DNA from: Acanthamoeba lenticulata
Taxonomy: Eukaryota > Discosea > Longamoebia > Acanthamoebidae
Length of the DNA stretch: 64,000 nucleotides
Direction: 5' to 3'
NCBI GenBank assembly: GCA_002179805.1
Contig: NAVB01000031.1
Location: 1 to 64,000, forward strand
How positions within the stretch are numbered: the stretch's first letter is position 1; each line of letters begins with the position of its first letter. The notes under the pieces were generated by a model. It was not told where the DNA came from and searched no databases. It saw only the letters and a program-made list of their open reading frames with translations. Below are positions 52,801 to 64,000 of this stretch, in pieces. The translations under genes were made by a program, and so were the position numbers.

Positions 52801-55800
52801 ACCGCGTAATCCATGCATGGATGCGTGCCGTCGTCAAGGAACGCACGAAACACGCGCGTGAGTTTTGGAAGGGCATTCCCATTTTTCCTCGGGGGGGGGG
52901 AGGGAGCGCCGTACGGTGGAGGTGATGCTCTCTACGTCGACCGGCACGAACTGTAACGATGATGAAACAGTGGTCAAGTGTCAACATCAAAAACAGCAGC
53001 AACAAAAGAAGACGTTACCTCGAAATCGCTGGCCAGAGGGTGTGGACCCTGGAGCAGCGCGTGGGTGTCCTTGCGCAGCGTCACGCCGCACATCTCGCTG
53101 ATCCGCAGCAGCACCAGCTTGAGGTCCACCTGCGCGCACCCTCCCAGATCAGAGAACATTGACGAACCGCACGCACAAAGGTGCAGACATGACGCGGACG
53201 TGTCGGTGCGCACCTCGTTGGCGAGGCACTTGGGGTGGCCCAGCGGGAACCGGCCGCGGGTCTTCTCCACGCTGTCCAGCGCCAGCGAGAACTTGTCCTC
53301 GAATGTCGTCTTCCACGCCTCGTCCCAGAACTTGCCCTCCCGTAGGGCGGCCTCGGCCGCGTGGGACCCGGAGCCTGACTCCGACACCGACACCGACGGC
53401 GGCGCTGGCGTCGCTGCCGTGAGGCTTGCGCCTGTGCGACGCGATACTGGGGCGCCGCTGGCGCTACGGTTGACTTCGGCCGCGCGGTTGGAATTGGCGT
53501 TGTAGCCGGCCGCGGCCACACGCTGCTCCGACTCGGCCTCGGCCTCGCCGTTGTACGCGTTGACCGGCCTCGGCGCCCCTCCACTGTTGGTGACGAGGCT
53601 TGTGGGTGCCGGGCCGCAGCTGTTGGGATCGGCGTTGTAACTCGCCGCAGCCGCGGCTTCGCTGATCGGAGCCGGCGCGGGCCGCGGTGGCTCTGCGTTA
53701 TCGCCGGCGCCCGCGCGGCGCATGGGCTTCGCGGGAGAGAAAACAGCGTCCACGTCGTCGTAGGCGTACTGGTCCAGGTTGGCTACCTCGGAGCCGCTCG
53801 TGACCTCCGTCGGCGCCGCTGTGGCGGCAGGCGGCCTGGCGCCGGGACCGCCACCGCCCTGCGCGGCCGCAGCGAGGGCGTCGGCGAGTAGGTCGTAGGG
53901 CAGGTCGCCCGTCGTCGGCGCTTCCTCGGGCGCCGACGCGGCCACGGCGCGGCAGGACGGGCTCGTTTCGTGCGGGGCGTGGGGCACGGCGTCGTACGTC
54001 CCGTCAGCGCGCAGCGAGGCGGCTGGTGTGGTGGTCACCGCCGCCACAGTGCCGCTGTGCATGTCTCGGAGGACTTCCTCGGCCGAGAGGTAGCTTAACT
54101 CCGCGTCGTCGCTGGCCGCCAGCTGCGTCCCTTCCGGTGAAATGTCATCCAAGGCGCTTGGCCTGGGCCGCGCCGAGTCGTGAAGCGCGGTGGACGAGGC
54201 GGGGGAACACTCGTCGTGGAGGGTGCGTCCCGACCGAGTGCGGGTCGACTTGCGCCTTCGCCGCTTGAGCTTAGGCGTCAGCTGCTGCTGTTGGCCCCCA
54301 TAGTCGTCCATGGTGCAGTCCGTGCACAGGATCTCGTTGAAGAGGTCGACCACCACCTGGATCATCGAGATCTCGCCGTCCACTTCGTTCTGCCCCAGGA
54401 GAGGATCGAATCGTTCATCAGCCATCACAAGCGGAGACAATACAAAACAAAAGCAAAATAAAAGCAAAACAAATAAATAAAGATGGCGCCTCGCTGGGGG
54501 AGGGACGCACCGTGGAGGAGCTGAGGCCCTCCTTGGGCTTGAGGTACACGCGGAACCGGCGGCGGAGGATCTGCTTGGCCATCCGGGCCACCATCTCCGT
54601 GAGGAGGAAGCTCCGCAGGCCCACATGCCGCACCAGCGCCCGCACGCGCCCCTGCACCGTCGCGAGTAAGTTGATGAATCCTCAATTGCAAGCGAGGCCG
54701 CGGCCTTTAGCCCAGAAGGGAAAGCGCGGAGGCACGGACGAGGTGTCGTATGTTGATGCCGGCGCGGTGCATGTTCTGGGTGATGTTGTACTGGCCGATG
54801 AGCTCGCGGATGTCCTTCCAGCCCTCGCCCTTCTTCTGCTCGGCCATGTCCATCCGCCGCTGCAATATGCTCTGTGCGTGACGCCCCAGCCAAATCGCGA
54901 GATGAGCCCCCATTCCCACACACGGACACGCACGCGCATGATCACGACAAGAGAGAGGGAAGGCGTACTCGCCGCAGGGGCGAAAAGTCGGACATGTCGC
55001 TCAGGGAAATCTCGTCATCCTGTGTTCGTGCGAGCACGTGTGTGTGTGTGTGCGCCCTTTCGAATGAGAGAGCCGTCCGGTCACGTCACAAACGCGAGGC
55101 ACAGTGAGTGGGAACGTGGGAACGCAACCGTGAGCGCAAAGTTCTCGCCAAAGAGGCGGACTTTCATCTCCCGCACAAAGTCCGGCACCACCTCCATGAA
55201 GAGCCGCTCCGTCGCACGCCGCACCTGGACACCCCCCACATGCATCGTTGACGGTTGGCAGTGAGCATTGAGGCGAAGGTCCTCTGTGAGGCGGCCATAA
55301 AAGAGAAGAGAAGAGGACGAGGGAGCGTCACCTCGTTGTTGTTGCTCCGCCACTGGGGGTCGGGACGCGCGAAGCCACTGAAGGCGTCGCTGGAGAGGGG
55401 CGTGTCGAAGCGCACGAGCAGCTCCGGGCGCAGGAGCTGGAACCAGATCCGATGCGGGTGGCCCTCCTCCGGAAACTCGGGCGGGAACACCTGCACGAGC
55501 GCTCCCGTGAGGCGGGTTCGGGAGAACAACAAGGCTTGCTTGGCGGAGCAGGAGGAGGAGGAGGAGGAGTAGATGTGGCGCACCCGCGCAGCGTCGACGA
55601 TGTAGAGGCGGCCGTCATAGCCCCGATGGACCTCGATGTCGACCGGGGCGTGCAGCTTCCCAAAGCTCAGCCACGAGCCGGCGATCTGCGCGCCGCGAGT
55701 CATGTCAGCCAAGCGCAGGAGTGCAAGCCGGGGAGGGCTAAGCGGGATGAGCACGTGTTCTTTCAGGCGGAGCTTCTCGGCGGCGAGCTTCATGAGCTGG

Positions 55801-57539
55801 TTGCAGCGAGGCTCCTTGGTGTAGACCTTGATGTCGGGCTTGCCCGCTGGTGTTCGTTCACCGTTTGAGTTCTAAGTGAACGAAGGAGAGCGAGAGAGAG
55901 AGAGAGAGAGAGGAGCGTGCGTACCATTGGCGCAGCCGTAGATGATGGTCTCCTTGGAGATGGGCAGGAGGCTGATGGCCACCAGCCGGAACCCGCGATA
56001 GTCGATCAGCGCCACTGCGGCCCCGGTGCCCGCCAATAGGGCGAGAAGGTCAGTCACGGCCCATCGGCACACGCGGTGGTGAGCGTACCGAGGGGCACGT
56101 TGAGGCCCTCGATGTTGCAGTTGAAGTAGTTGATGAGGCCCTGCAGCTCGTGGCCTGCGGCGAGGCACGCGCGTCACGTGAGTCATGCCCAACAGCGGGG
56201 GAAGACGTGGCGGGTGGATGAGCGAGAGGTGGGGCGCACCGGCGGCCTTCATGGCGCCCTCCATGCCGCGGTACATGCCCGCCTCCGTATCGGCCGCAAA
56301 CTTGAAGAGGATGCTGCAATCGTGCGGCAGCACCACATACATGCACATATGCACACGGAAGAAGCGCGCGATGAGGAACACACGTTTGGCCGGGCCAACG
56401 TAGACGCGTCCGACATGACAAGCGTACCCGGAGCAGATGAACTTCTCTCCGCCGGCCTGACCGCCCAGGGCCACTGCGCTCAACGCCCCACCACGCAAGC
56501 CCGTCAAGCGAAGGAAACGAAACCCCAAAATTTCCCCAATATATTGAACTCCCAATGTATAAAAACCAATTAAAATACAGACGACGTACCGGGCTTGAGC
56601 GTCTTTTGGTGGCGCGGCAGGTAGTACTCTTCGATGATGATGCGCCCGTACTGTCCCCCCCCCCGCCAGTCACGTTGTAACAAACCATTCATGAACACCA
56701 AGACCATCAGCCTGTCTAGGCCAACTCTACACGCCAGGACTTTGCGTCGCACCTGCTCAGCGGTGAAGACAAAGTTCTGCGCCAAGTTGGAGAGCTTCTT
56801 GAACTTGTCGATGGAGTCGGGCTCCTGCAGCACCCGCTGGAAGCGCTCGTTCCACGCGCGCGACAGCTCCACCCGCCTCTGCGCGCGCAGACCGTCAACC
56901 GCCCCGCACGCACTCATGGGATCGCAGGCGCGAGACGTCTCGCACCTGGAGGGCGGCCAGCAGAGAGAGCCGGCGCGGGAGATCGCCCGTGCTGGCGGCC
57001 CTGATGAGGGCCTCGCGCAGGCCCGCACCGCCGCCGGCGTCGATGGGCAGGTGCTGCACGCACAGCTGCAGCAACAGGCCCTCGTCCCTCTCGGCCAGCA
57101 CAAGCTGCCTCACCTGCTCGAGCACGTGCGCATCCTCGCCTTCCTGCTGCTCCAGCGACAGCGGGATCGACGCGCGAGGCGCGGGCTGGGCGGGTGGCGA
57201 GGCGGTTCGCGGCTGCCCAGTGGTCGTAGCGGTTGTAACGGTTGGGCCAGCAACAGATGTTGCAGCAGCAGCTGCTCGGTCGGTTGGTGTAGAGGGCGAG
57301 GGACTGTGGGTGCGAGGGTCGGTTGAGATGTCGTACTCTGTTTCCACCACCTCGTACTCGTCGCGCAGTGGCATGCCCAGGCGGGGGGTGGCAGCCACGT
57401 AGTCGTGGTCGACGGGGTAGACTTTAGGCGATGCTGGGATCGCCGACGAGGAGTTGTCGAGAAAAGGGATCACGTACGCCCCATTCGCAGACCTGCCCAA
57501 GGACGGGCCCTCAGGCCTCTTCCCCGAGGGCGCCTCCAT
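46892..57539 (-). CDS. Giant CLU-TPR-WWE-LRR protein
   Basis: One gene of roughly 30 short exons encodes an estimated 2,600-2,800 residues, from the ATG at 57539 (MEAPSGKRPEGPSLG). Domains in order: N-terminal CLU-associated helices (WNERFQRVLQEPDSIDKFKK, YGRIIIEEYYLPRH); CLU domain (HELQGLINYFNCNIEGLNVP, LIDYRGFRLVAISLLPI, DGRLYIVDAAR with FPPEFPEE); CLU-central (GINIRHL, HVGLRSFLLTEMVARMAKQI); an Ala/Pro-rich linker; FWDEAWKTTFEDKFSLALDS; TPR-like repeats (FEKALQSAPNNFVTLYRLG; YEHFSRSLAVHPLFSPAHFE) with a poly-Asp insert; WWE domain (VRWYWKDTYTLRLEQPGW, LYLVDVRKMTQRRYFDVSRN, 49925-49560); and about fifteen AMN1-type LRRs to the end. Phase-compatible introns at 50764-50690 and 50650-50565 connect the TPR and WWE parts. 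CLU proteins bind mRNAs for mitochondrial proteins; WWE domains bind ADP-ribose or ubiquitin-system partners. Confidence 0.75.
51849..51990. repeat. GAT/GAC/GAA trinucleotide-rich coding repeat (acidic run)
   Basis: On the minus strand this codes for a long Asp/Glu run ([20 protein letters not shown] and onward) inside the TPR region of the CLU-LRR gene. It inserts between AIDAQHGHDTRRF and KLVSLLLHIARRHYQKA. Confidence 0.8.
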
Positions 57540-57664
57540 CTCGCAGGCTTTGTGTTGAGTGTTTCGCTTTTTGTCTATTTCCTTTGCTTTTCTTTCTTGG
57601 GCTGCCCGGCAACTGGTTTTTAATTATTGGTCTCGACCACCAAGATCATGGGCGCTCACGCAGC

Positions 57665-60600
57665 CTACTCAACGGAATCGTTGTTGTTCCAGTCCTCGGG
57701 CGGGTCGACGTCCTCGCGCCGTATGTGGCGGGACGAGCAACAATCGCCAGGCGCTCCCGGGAAGACCATATCCGGCATGTGGCGCAGGTAGAGCGAGGAG
57801 GGCTGCAGCCCGAGCTCGGTCAAGGCAGCGCGATGGGCCTCCACGCCATCGTTGAACGTCTCCATCACGAGCTTGGCGTCCGCCACGGTGGCCAACTCCA
57901 CAACCGCACAACTACGGCGCGCGCCATCGGGATTCTTGAGCACTTCGATGTCCTTGGGCTGGAAGCCGAGAACATTGAAGGTCGCCCGCACAACCGCCTC
58001 CTGCAGCTTCTGCGGGATGCCTGCGCAGCAGCCAACCCGTCCGTCGCCGCGCCGCGCCCCGCACGTGTGTGAGTGACATACGCGCACGAGCCGAGGGCGA
58101 GTCTTGCACCACCGCCAGACGTACCGCCGATGAGCACCGAGCGGCCGAGGGCCGAGTCCTCCTCGGGCGAGCCGAAGGAGCCCGGGCTGCCGGGCCCAAA
58201 GTTGGGCCGCGTGTGCTTCTCCGGCGACCCTGTGCGTGCAACCTCCGCAAGCGGTCAAACTCTGGCGTATAGATAATGGGCCAGCTTGCGGAGCCGGGGA
58301 GAGCCAAGCTTACCGAGCGGGAGGACGTGGCAGACTTGGAATGGATCGCCCTTGATGCGATGAAGAATGTAGATCTCCTTGAGCAGGAATGTGATGGGAT
58401 TGGCCTGCAACACCCCCTCGTAGTGGTCGCGCACGATTCTCATCTCATAGCCTCGTTGATCCTGCGTGCCCCCCCCCCACCCAACAACACACACAGGGGC
58501 AGACATGTGCCGCAGCACAAGCGGGGCCATCAGGTCTTGTCTCGAGATCATCACGACGGATGGATGAGCATGAAGCAAGGCCGCCAAGGGGGGAGAGGAG
58601 AAAAAAAGGCAATGGCGACGCGCACCTGGCGGAACTTGCGGAGGGTGAAGTGGGGCAAGAAAGTCAGTTGCTGGGAGGCCACGAAGGAGCCATTGTAGTT
58701 GTACACTCCGCGCGAGAGCAGATCCGAGCCTGGCGTCGTTACACAAATAGAGAGGGAGACGTGCAGACGAGATCAGACACGCGATTCACCAGTAGTACTG
58801 GTTATTTGCGTACACTGGGGGAAGACGCGGAGGATGGCGCTCACGATGTCGATGATCTTTCTACCAGACTCGTAGTTGGGGGCCACATAGAGGGTCGAGC
58901 TCTTTTCGTGCCGCAGCTCTTCCACTCTGTGCGTTTGTTGATGATGATGATGATGATGATGACGGCGACGTGATGTGTCACACGGTAGCGATTAGTGGGA
59001 AGGGAAGGGATTGGAGGGTCGAGAAAAGAAGAGGGGAGGGGGGAGTGTACTCGGAGAGGGTGACTTCAAAGGGCTCAAACTGGCTGAGGATCGGGGTGAG
59101 GAGGTGCACGGCCTGCTCATAGTGCTGCGGCATCACGAACGGCTCCACGAACGAGATGTGCGGACCGCACCTGTGCGCGATGGCAGGAGCATCAAACGGC
59201 AGCACCGCCAGACCGGCTGACAGTCAATCCCACTCGCCCCAAACCCAGCGGGGGAGGGGGGAAGGGAAATGGGGCCGGTACCGCGCGTCGCTGATGTGGA
59301 GGGTGCGGATGCGCTGCATGAACTCCCACTTGTCTGTTCATTACCGCGACGCCACCACCATGTATATGAGTGCCGCCGCATCTCCTGCACACTGCAAAGA
59401 GAGAGAGAGAGAAACTGACAGACAGAAGGAATTTGGGGGTTTAACCTCGTGGCGGCACGATGTTGATGACCGAGTGGGAGGTGGGCGACTTCTCCATCAG
59501 GGCGCCCTCCGTGACCGACGCCGCCTTGGCCTGCCTCGACCGGTACTGGAGGAGTGGCAGGGGGGAAGCCAATCAGAAATCAATTACGCCCTACCCACAA
59601 GCCTGGCGAGAAGCGAAAGAAACGCACCTCCTCGACAGGAACGCCAAGGGCGCGGGCGAGCTTGACCTCGAGGAGCTCCTTCTTGGCCGTCCATCGCAAG
59701 CTGCCGAATCTGTGTGGTGTGTGCCGCCGGCGATCAGCTCAGGTCGGCCCATCAGGGCCAAGCAGACGTTGAGGGGGGGAGCGAGGGAGGCGCACTTTTC
59801 GCGCTCCATCTGGTAGGTCACACGGGAGAGCTTCCCCTGCAACCGCTCCACAAGCCCTATTCCATCCCCAAATTAAGTAATCACCGACCCAATGCATGAA
59901 ACCACAATAAACACAACCAGCCCCCAAAGGCGCTGCAGCGGGGGAGAAAGAGCAGACGTGCCTTTTTGGTAAACATCAGCGTCGTGCTTGGCCTTGAAGT
60001 GGCGGTACATGTGCGCCTTCTTGTGGAACATCTTGGTGCAGGACGCGTCCTGGCACTTGAAGTGCTTCACGTGCTGTGGCAACGCCATTCGTCACGCGGG
60101 CGGGGCAGAGGCGGACGTCAGATCGAGGGGTCGTCCACCCGTCCCACAAGAGGAGGAGGAAGAGGAAGAGGCAAACTCTACGTGGTGGTGCTGGGCCAGC
60201 TGCTCGGTGGTCATGAAGGACCGCCCGCAGTTCTCCACCTCGCAGCAGAACTTGGGTCGCCTCCAGACGTAAGCGGGCGCCTTGGCGTACTTCTTCAAGT
60301 ATCGCCCTTTTGTGTTGTTGTTGTGTCGGTTGTTGCGATGGTCATCATCAACACTCGCGCGCGCGCCCAGATTCAGCCCCAGCCCAGCAAGCAGGCCGCA
60401 GGTGGACAGCACGTACAGCCCTCGTAGACGTCTTCCTCCTTGACGCGCCGGTCGCGCACGTGCTTGTCCTTGTCGTGCTGCCGCAACTCGGTGTCGTTGC
60501 GGAACCGGTCCCCGCACTCCTTGCACCGCGCGTGCAGTTTGGTGTTGGTGTGGGCCGCGAGCGCCTGCTCCGACCCAAATGTTTTGCTGCGGCCCGCCAC

Positions 60601-62225
60601 GCCCCGCCCGTGAGTCAGCGCTGGACTCGGTGGTGTTGGAGGAGGATGACATACCCGCACAGGGCGCATCGGTGATCGGCCGACGCCGTCTCGGTCGTCG
60701 CTTCCTCCAGCGGCAGCGTGCTTGCTCCATGGCGCAGGTGGTAGCCCTTGGCGTGCATGTGGTGCATCAGCTGCTCCCCGGTGGCGAAGCGCTGCAGACA
60801 AGTCCGAGGGGCGGTGTCAGACGTGTCGACACATCGGAGACGCAGGAGGGCGCCAGCCATTCGGCACCTTGGCCGTCTTGAAGCAGCCAAAGGGCTTGGG
60901 CAATTGCAAGCTGACGGCGGGCATAGGACGGCCCTGGGAGTTCATCGTGTAGGCGCTGAGGTCGCCCACCAGCGCCACCGCCACCGAAACGTTGTAACGG
61001 CACGCATGGCCGTACTCTGGATGATGCGCGCGCCACTTCAGCTGACCTCTCCATCATCACCATCATCGTGGCCCAAGCGAGCTCCACGTTCTACGCACCG
61101 TCGGTGAGGCCAATGCGCATGGTGACGCCCCGGCGCAGGCGGAACAGCCGCCCGAAAAAGTTGGCGACTGAGGCCGAGGCCTGGCGCTCGGCCGCAAACT
61201 TTTGCTGGCGCTCGGCCTCCTCGGCTTCCACCTGCACGAGCTTCTTTTTGTTCTCCTCGAATATGCGGTCCAGCATTTGCATCGTCCTGTCGCCCCCCCC
61301 CCCAAAACACCCCGCATGGTGATGGGCTCAGCCCATGCGCGCGCGTCGGTGGCCAGAAGAGGGGAGGGGGGGTGCACAAACCTCACAAAGTGAAAGTGCG
61401 GCTTGCCGAACTGGGCGCGACGCCGCTCTTCGGCCTCTACGCGCCCGCGAAACTGCTGTGCACGGCGCTTGCACTGGATGTCGATGGCTTGAAAGTGGGT
61501 GTTGCTGTTGCGCTTGTCGGCGATGGCGCGCGCCATCCAGGCACGGTGGAGCTCACCCGCGTTGCCCGCGTCCCTCTCGCGCTCGACCTCGGGCTGCACA
61601 GGGAACTGCCAATCGACAAACTCGCCTTCACCGTCGCCCTCTCCTTCGCCTTCTCCTTCGCCTGTGAAGAAGCGCAGCACGACCCGAGGCACATGCAGTG
61701 GGTCGAGCTCCAGCTCCGCGCCCTCATCGGCGCGCTCAGATTGCCGCGTGAGGAGCGCGCTGATGAGGTAGGCGCCTGTTGTTGGCACCTCCCACACGCC
61801 TGCGACATGCAGGTCGTGACCATACAGTACAGAGCCCAGCATGAGTGGTGTGGACCAGGCGCAACAAAACACGGCGAGGAGTCAAGTACCTTCATCCAGG
61901 AAGCGGCGACCTTCTAGAGTTGTGGACGAGACGGAGGAGTCCAGCGGGAGGTCGTAGATGTTGGTCAGGGCCACCCGGAAGCTGCTCAGCCACCTCAAGT
62001 GCGCTGAGTCGCCACCGCTTGCGGTCGTTTGCTGTTCCCCACTGAGATTGGGAATATGCGCGTAGTGTGACAGAAGGAGGGACTCAGGCACAAGCACTCT
62101 CTTGGCGTAGTTGGCCCGTATGCGTTTGCGTTCTTCGTCTTCTTCAACAACAACGGGCGTCGTGGAGGAGTTCTTTTCACTGCCCTTGCCCTCCCCCTTC
62201 TTCTTCTTGCGGCCGTGGGAAGGCA
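57665..62225 (-). CDS. C2H2 zinc-finger / 2H phosphoesterase / RRM protein
   Basis: The ATG at 62225 begins MPSHGRKKKKGEGKGSEKN. Roughly twenty short exons encode about 1,000 residues. After a helical N-terminal half (RIFEENKKKLVQVEAEEAER) come several C2H2 fingers (60795-59963), for example CKECGDRFRNDTELRQHDK, CEVENCGRSFMTTEQLAQHH and CTKMFHKKAHMYRHFKAKH. A 2H phosphoesterase (LigT-like) domain follows: first motif CGPHISFVEPF (about 59157), FEPFEVTLSE, then second motif LTFLPHFTLRKFRQ (about 58650). The two HxS/T motifs are about 130 residues apart, as the fold requires. The C-terminus is an RRM, rebuilt by a splice: SVLIGGIPQKLQEAV (RNP2), KNPDGARRSCAVVELA (RNP1). 2H enzymes act on 2',3'-cyclic or 2'-5' phosphodiester ends, so an RNA-end or cyclic-nucleotide processing enzyme is inferred. 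Confidence 0.7.
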
Positions 62226-62630
62226 TTGTGCACAGGAACTGTTGTCGGTGAGCAAGAGACGCTGCTCTTCTTTTTACGGCCACACCTTGAGTGAAAAAAG
62301 AAAACTCATTTTTACAAGTTTCCTGTGTTCATTTGCGTGAAATGCAACCAATAATTGCCTTTTAGCCTCTGAGGAATTCAACGCATGTGTGTATTGACTG
62401 TAGAGCAAAGCGGCAGAAAATTCTGTGACACAGCAGATTAGGGCAGTGCTGTTTGTAGGGCTGGTCATCATCTGGCGGACTTCGTTTAGTATCACGAGGA
62501 ATTGCTTTTCGTGTGCGTCTTCGCTTTCAGTCGGCAGCTCCAGACTCTACTTCTTCAGCACCTCGTATTTCTCAACGGCTGCGGTTTGTCTTTCGTGCTC
62601 GTCCCCCGTCGTCTTCTCCCACGACAACAT
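62226..62630. promoter_or_regulatory. Divergent intergenic region before the CH-RhoGEF gene
   Basis: These 405 bp separate two divergent start codons. The middle (62280-62480) is AT-richer than its surroundings. No gene or clear TATA box is seen. Confidence 0.4.
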
Positions 62631-64000
62631 ATGAAAGCCGCCAAGCCAGCCCCGCCACCCCGGGACGACCGAGAAGAGGTTGAACGGTTGCTCATACGAG
62701 AATGGGCGACGTGGGTATGGATAAACAGAGTCACAGGAGCTGAGGAGGAAGAGGAGGTTATGGAACGCAGCACAGCCGGCTTATGTGGACTGCTCAAAGA
62801 TGGAGACCGACTATGCCGGTTGGTTTCGGCTTTGCGTTCCTCTATTGCCTGTCCTTCTTCCTTCCATCTTCCTCCCATTCTCCAGCAAAGAGCGCGGCTA
62901 CATCATTTCCTCAACGCTTGCGTCACCTTGGGTGTCCCGCCACAACACCTGTACGTTCCCCTCCTTCGCGAATTGGCGTCTCGCTCACGGCCAATGCATT
63001 CCAGTTTTACTGTCGACGAGCTTTACTACGACCACAACTTGCCCAAGCTTTTGTACAGCCCCCACCTCGCAAGTTGCCCTACCGCGAGTAAAATACTCAT
63101 GAGTAGCTGTTTACGCGCGCTAGAGACTGTTTGGAGCAGCTTGAGCGTAGGATGGTAGCCGAGGGCTTCGCTACGCGAAAACCGACGGCTGACCAAATCC
63201 TTCGCCAGCAGCTGCATCAATGGGGCATTAAACAGCGCATACCCTTCCTCGGCCCGGCCCATCGCCTCAGGTAAGATGAAGACTCGAGCGCCTAAGTAGG
63301 GACATACCTCGCTCACGCTGCTGTATAGGGCCGCGCAAGTGTTGGCGAAGTGGTCTCAGGCCAGGCGCAGTCCAAGGAGCTGCACCACGTCTCCTGACTC
63401 TTCACCCACCCTGCACGAGTCCCGTGTTCCGACTTCGTTGCCTACAGAGGAGCGCACGGCTGCGGCCATCAAAATCCAGTCTGTCTTCCGCATGTGGCGA
63501 GCCAGGCGCCTCTACAACGCCAAATGTACGCCACCATGTCTCTACTGGGTCCATTCTTATCTCTGATTTCTTCGTGTATCCTATTCTTCTGTCAGTACGC
63601 AATGCCAAGCACAGGGAGATGATTGCACGCGAGCTCTACGAGACGGAGAAGGAGTACGCCCAGAATCTGCAGATCCTCATCCAAGTTTACCTCAAGAAGA
63701 TGAACACGTGGGCCGAAGCTGCACCTTTGTCGGGCCTGAAAGCGCTCTACGGGGTACGTCGAGACTTTCTTTGACGCACAAGGGCTTGCAGCGATGCTAA
63801 GACGCGGAACAGGACATCAAGGTGATTCACGGCTACACGGAGCAAGTATTGGCGCAGCTCCGACCACGTGTCTATGCGTGGAGCCCAAACCAAGTCCTGG
63901 GAGACATCTTTCTGCAGCTGGTGCGTGCCCAAACGATCAACGCAGAAATTGCTCGCATCGACCGGAACTCATAGTTTGTTGGTGAGCAGGGCTTTTTCCT
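62631..64000 (+). CDS. CH-IQ-RhoGEF protein, 5' part, cut by window edge
   Basis: The ATG at 62631 begins MKAAKPAPPPRDDREEVERL. A calponin-homology domain follows: IREWATWVWINRVTG, CGLLKDGDRLCRL, then, in a later exon, RARLHHFLNACVTLGVPPQ. After a helical exon (MVAEGFATRKPTADQIL) comes an IQ motif, AAAIKIQSVFRMWRARRLY (63459-63517), a calmodulin-binding element. The next exon starts the DH (RhoGEF) domain: REMIARELYETEKEYAQNLQ, then VIHGYTEQVLAQLRPRVYAW and QVLGDIFLQL, where a GTGCGT donor leads to a CAG acceptor and GFF just before the right edge. The order CH-IQ-DH resembles amoebal actin-linked RhoGEFs. It should activate a Rho/Rac GTPase at the actin cortex; the DH catalytic end and any PH domain lie outside the window. 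Confidence 0.8.

Overview
The window looks like nuclear DNA of a free-living amoebozoan, most likely an Acanthamoeba-type genome. This is an inference from GC-rich coding sequence, many short GT-AG introns (about 60-200 bp, often with GTGCGY or GTACGY donors), compact spacing between genes, and a eukaryotic gene set that includes a hybrid histidine kinase, a CLU protein, an ELO elongase and a RhoGEF. I saw no bacterial operon, CRISPR array, transposon, rRNA or convincing tRNA. Exon limits were read by eye from splice phase and family conservation, so each CDS entry gives the whole gene span, introns included.

Layout. 0-10 kb: the 5' part of translation factor eIF2A (minus, cut by the window edge); a Pescadillo N-terminal fragment (plus) facing a P450-like N-terminal fragment (minus) across a suspicious junction near 2.0-2.25 kb; a long tandem-BRCT protein with a PCNA-binding-type motif (minus); and a long-chain acyl-CoA synthetase (plus). 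10-16.7 kb: a multi-PAS hybrid histidine kinase and an Erv1/ALR sulfhydryl oxidase (both minus). 16.8-23 kb: a WRN-like RecQ helicase carrying an N-terminal doublecortin-like domain (plus). 23-29.5 kb: an unrecognised gene with a CCAAT/TATA promoter, a four-helix membrane protein, an ELO fatty acid elongase and an MRH/Atg27-type receptor.

29.5-42 kb: an SH3/coiled-coil/zinc-ribbon scaffold, an unrecognised Pro/Ser-rich protein, a 53BP1-like tandem-BRCT protein and a GT10 fucosyltransferase. 42-64 kb: an amino acid transporter, a SAP30BP/HCNGP protein, one very large minus-strand gene (CLU + CLU-central + TPR + WWE + LRR, 46.9-57.5 kb), a C2H2 zinc-finger/2H-phosphoesterase/RRM protein, and the 5' part of a CH-IQ-RhoGEF gene that runs off the right edge.

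The genes do not form one pathway. Themes recur: DNA repair (two tandem-BRCT proteins and RecQ), lipid metabolism (acyl-CoA synthetase, elongase), the secretory pathway (MRH receptor, fucosyltransferase) and RNA biology (eIF2A, Pescadillo, SAP30BP, zinc-finger/2H/RRM). The most unusual items are four multidomain architectures: DCX-RecQ, CLU-WWE-LRR, C2H2-2H-RRM, and tandem BRCT with a PIP box.
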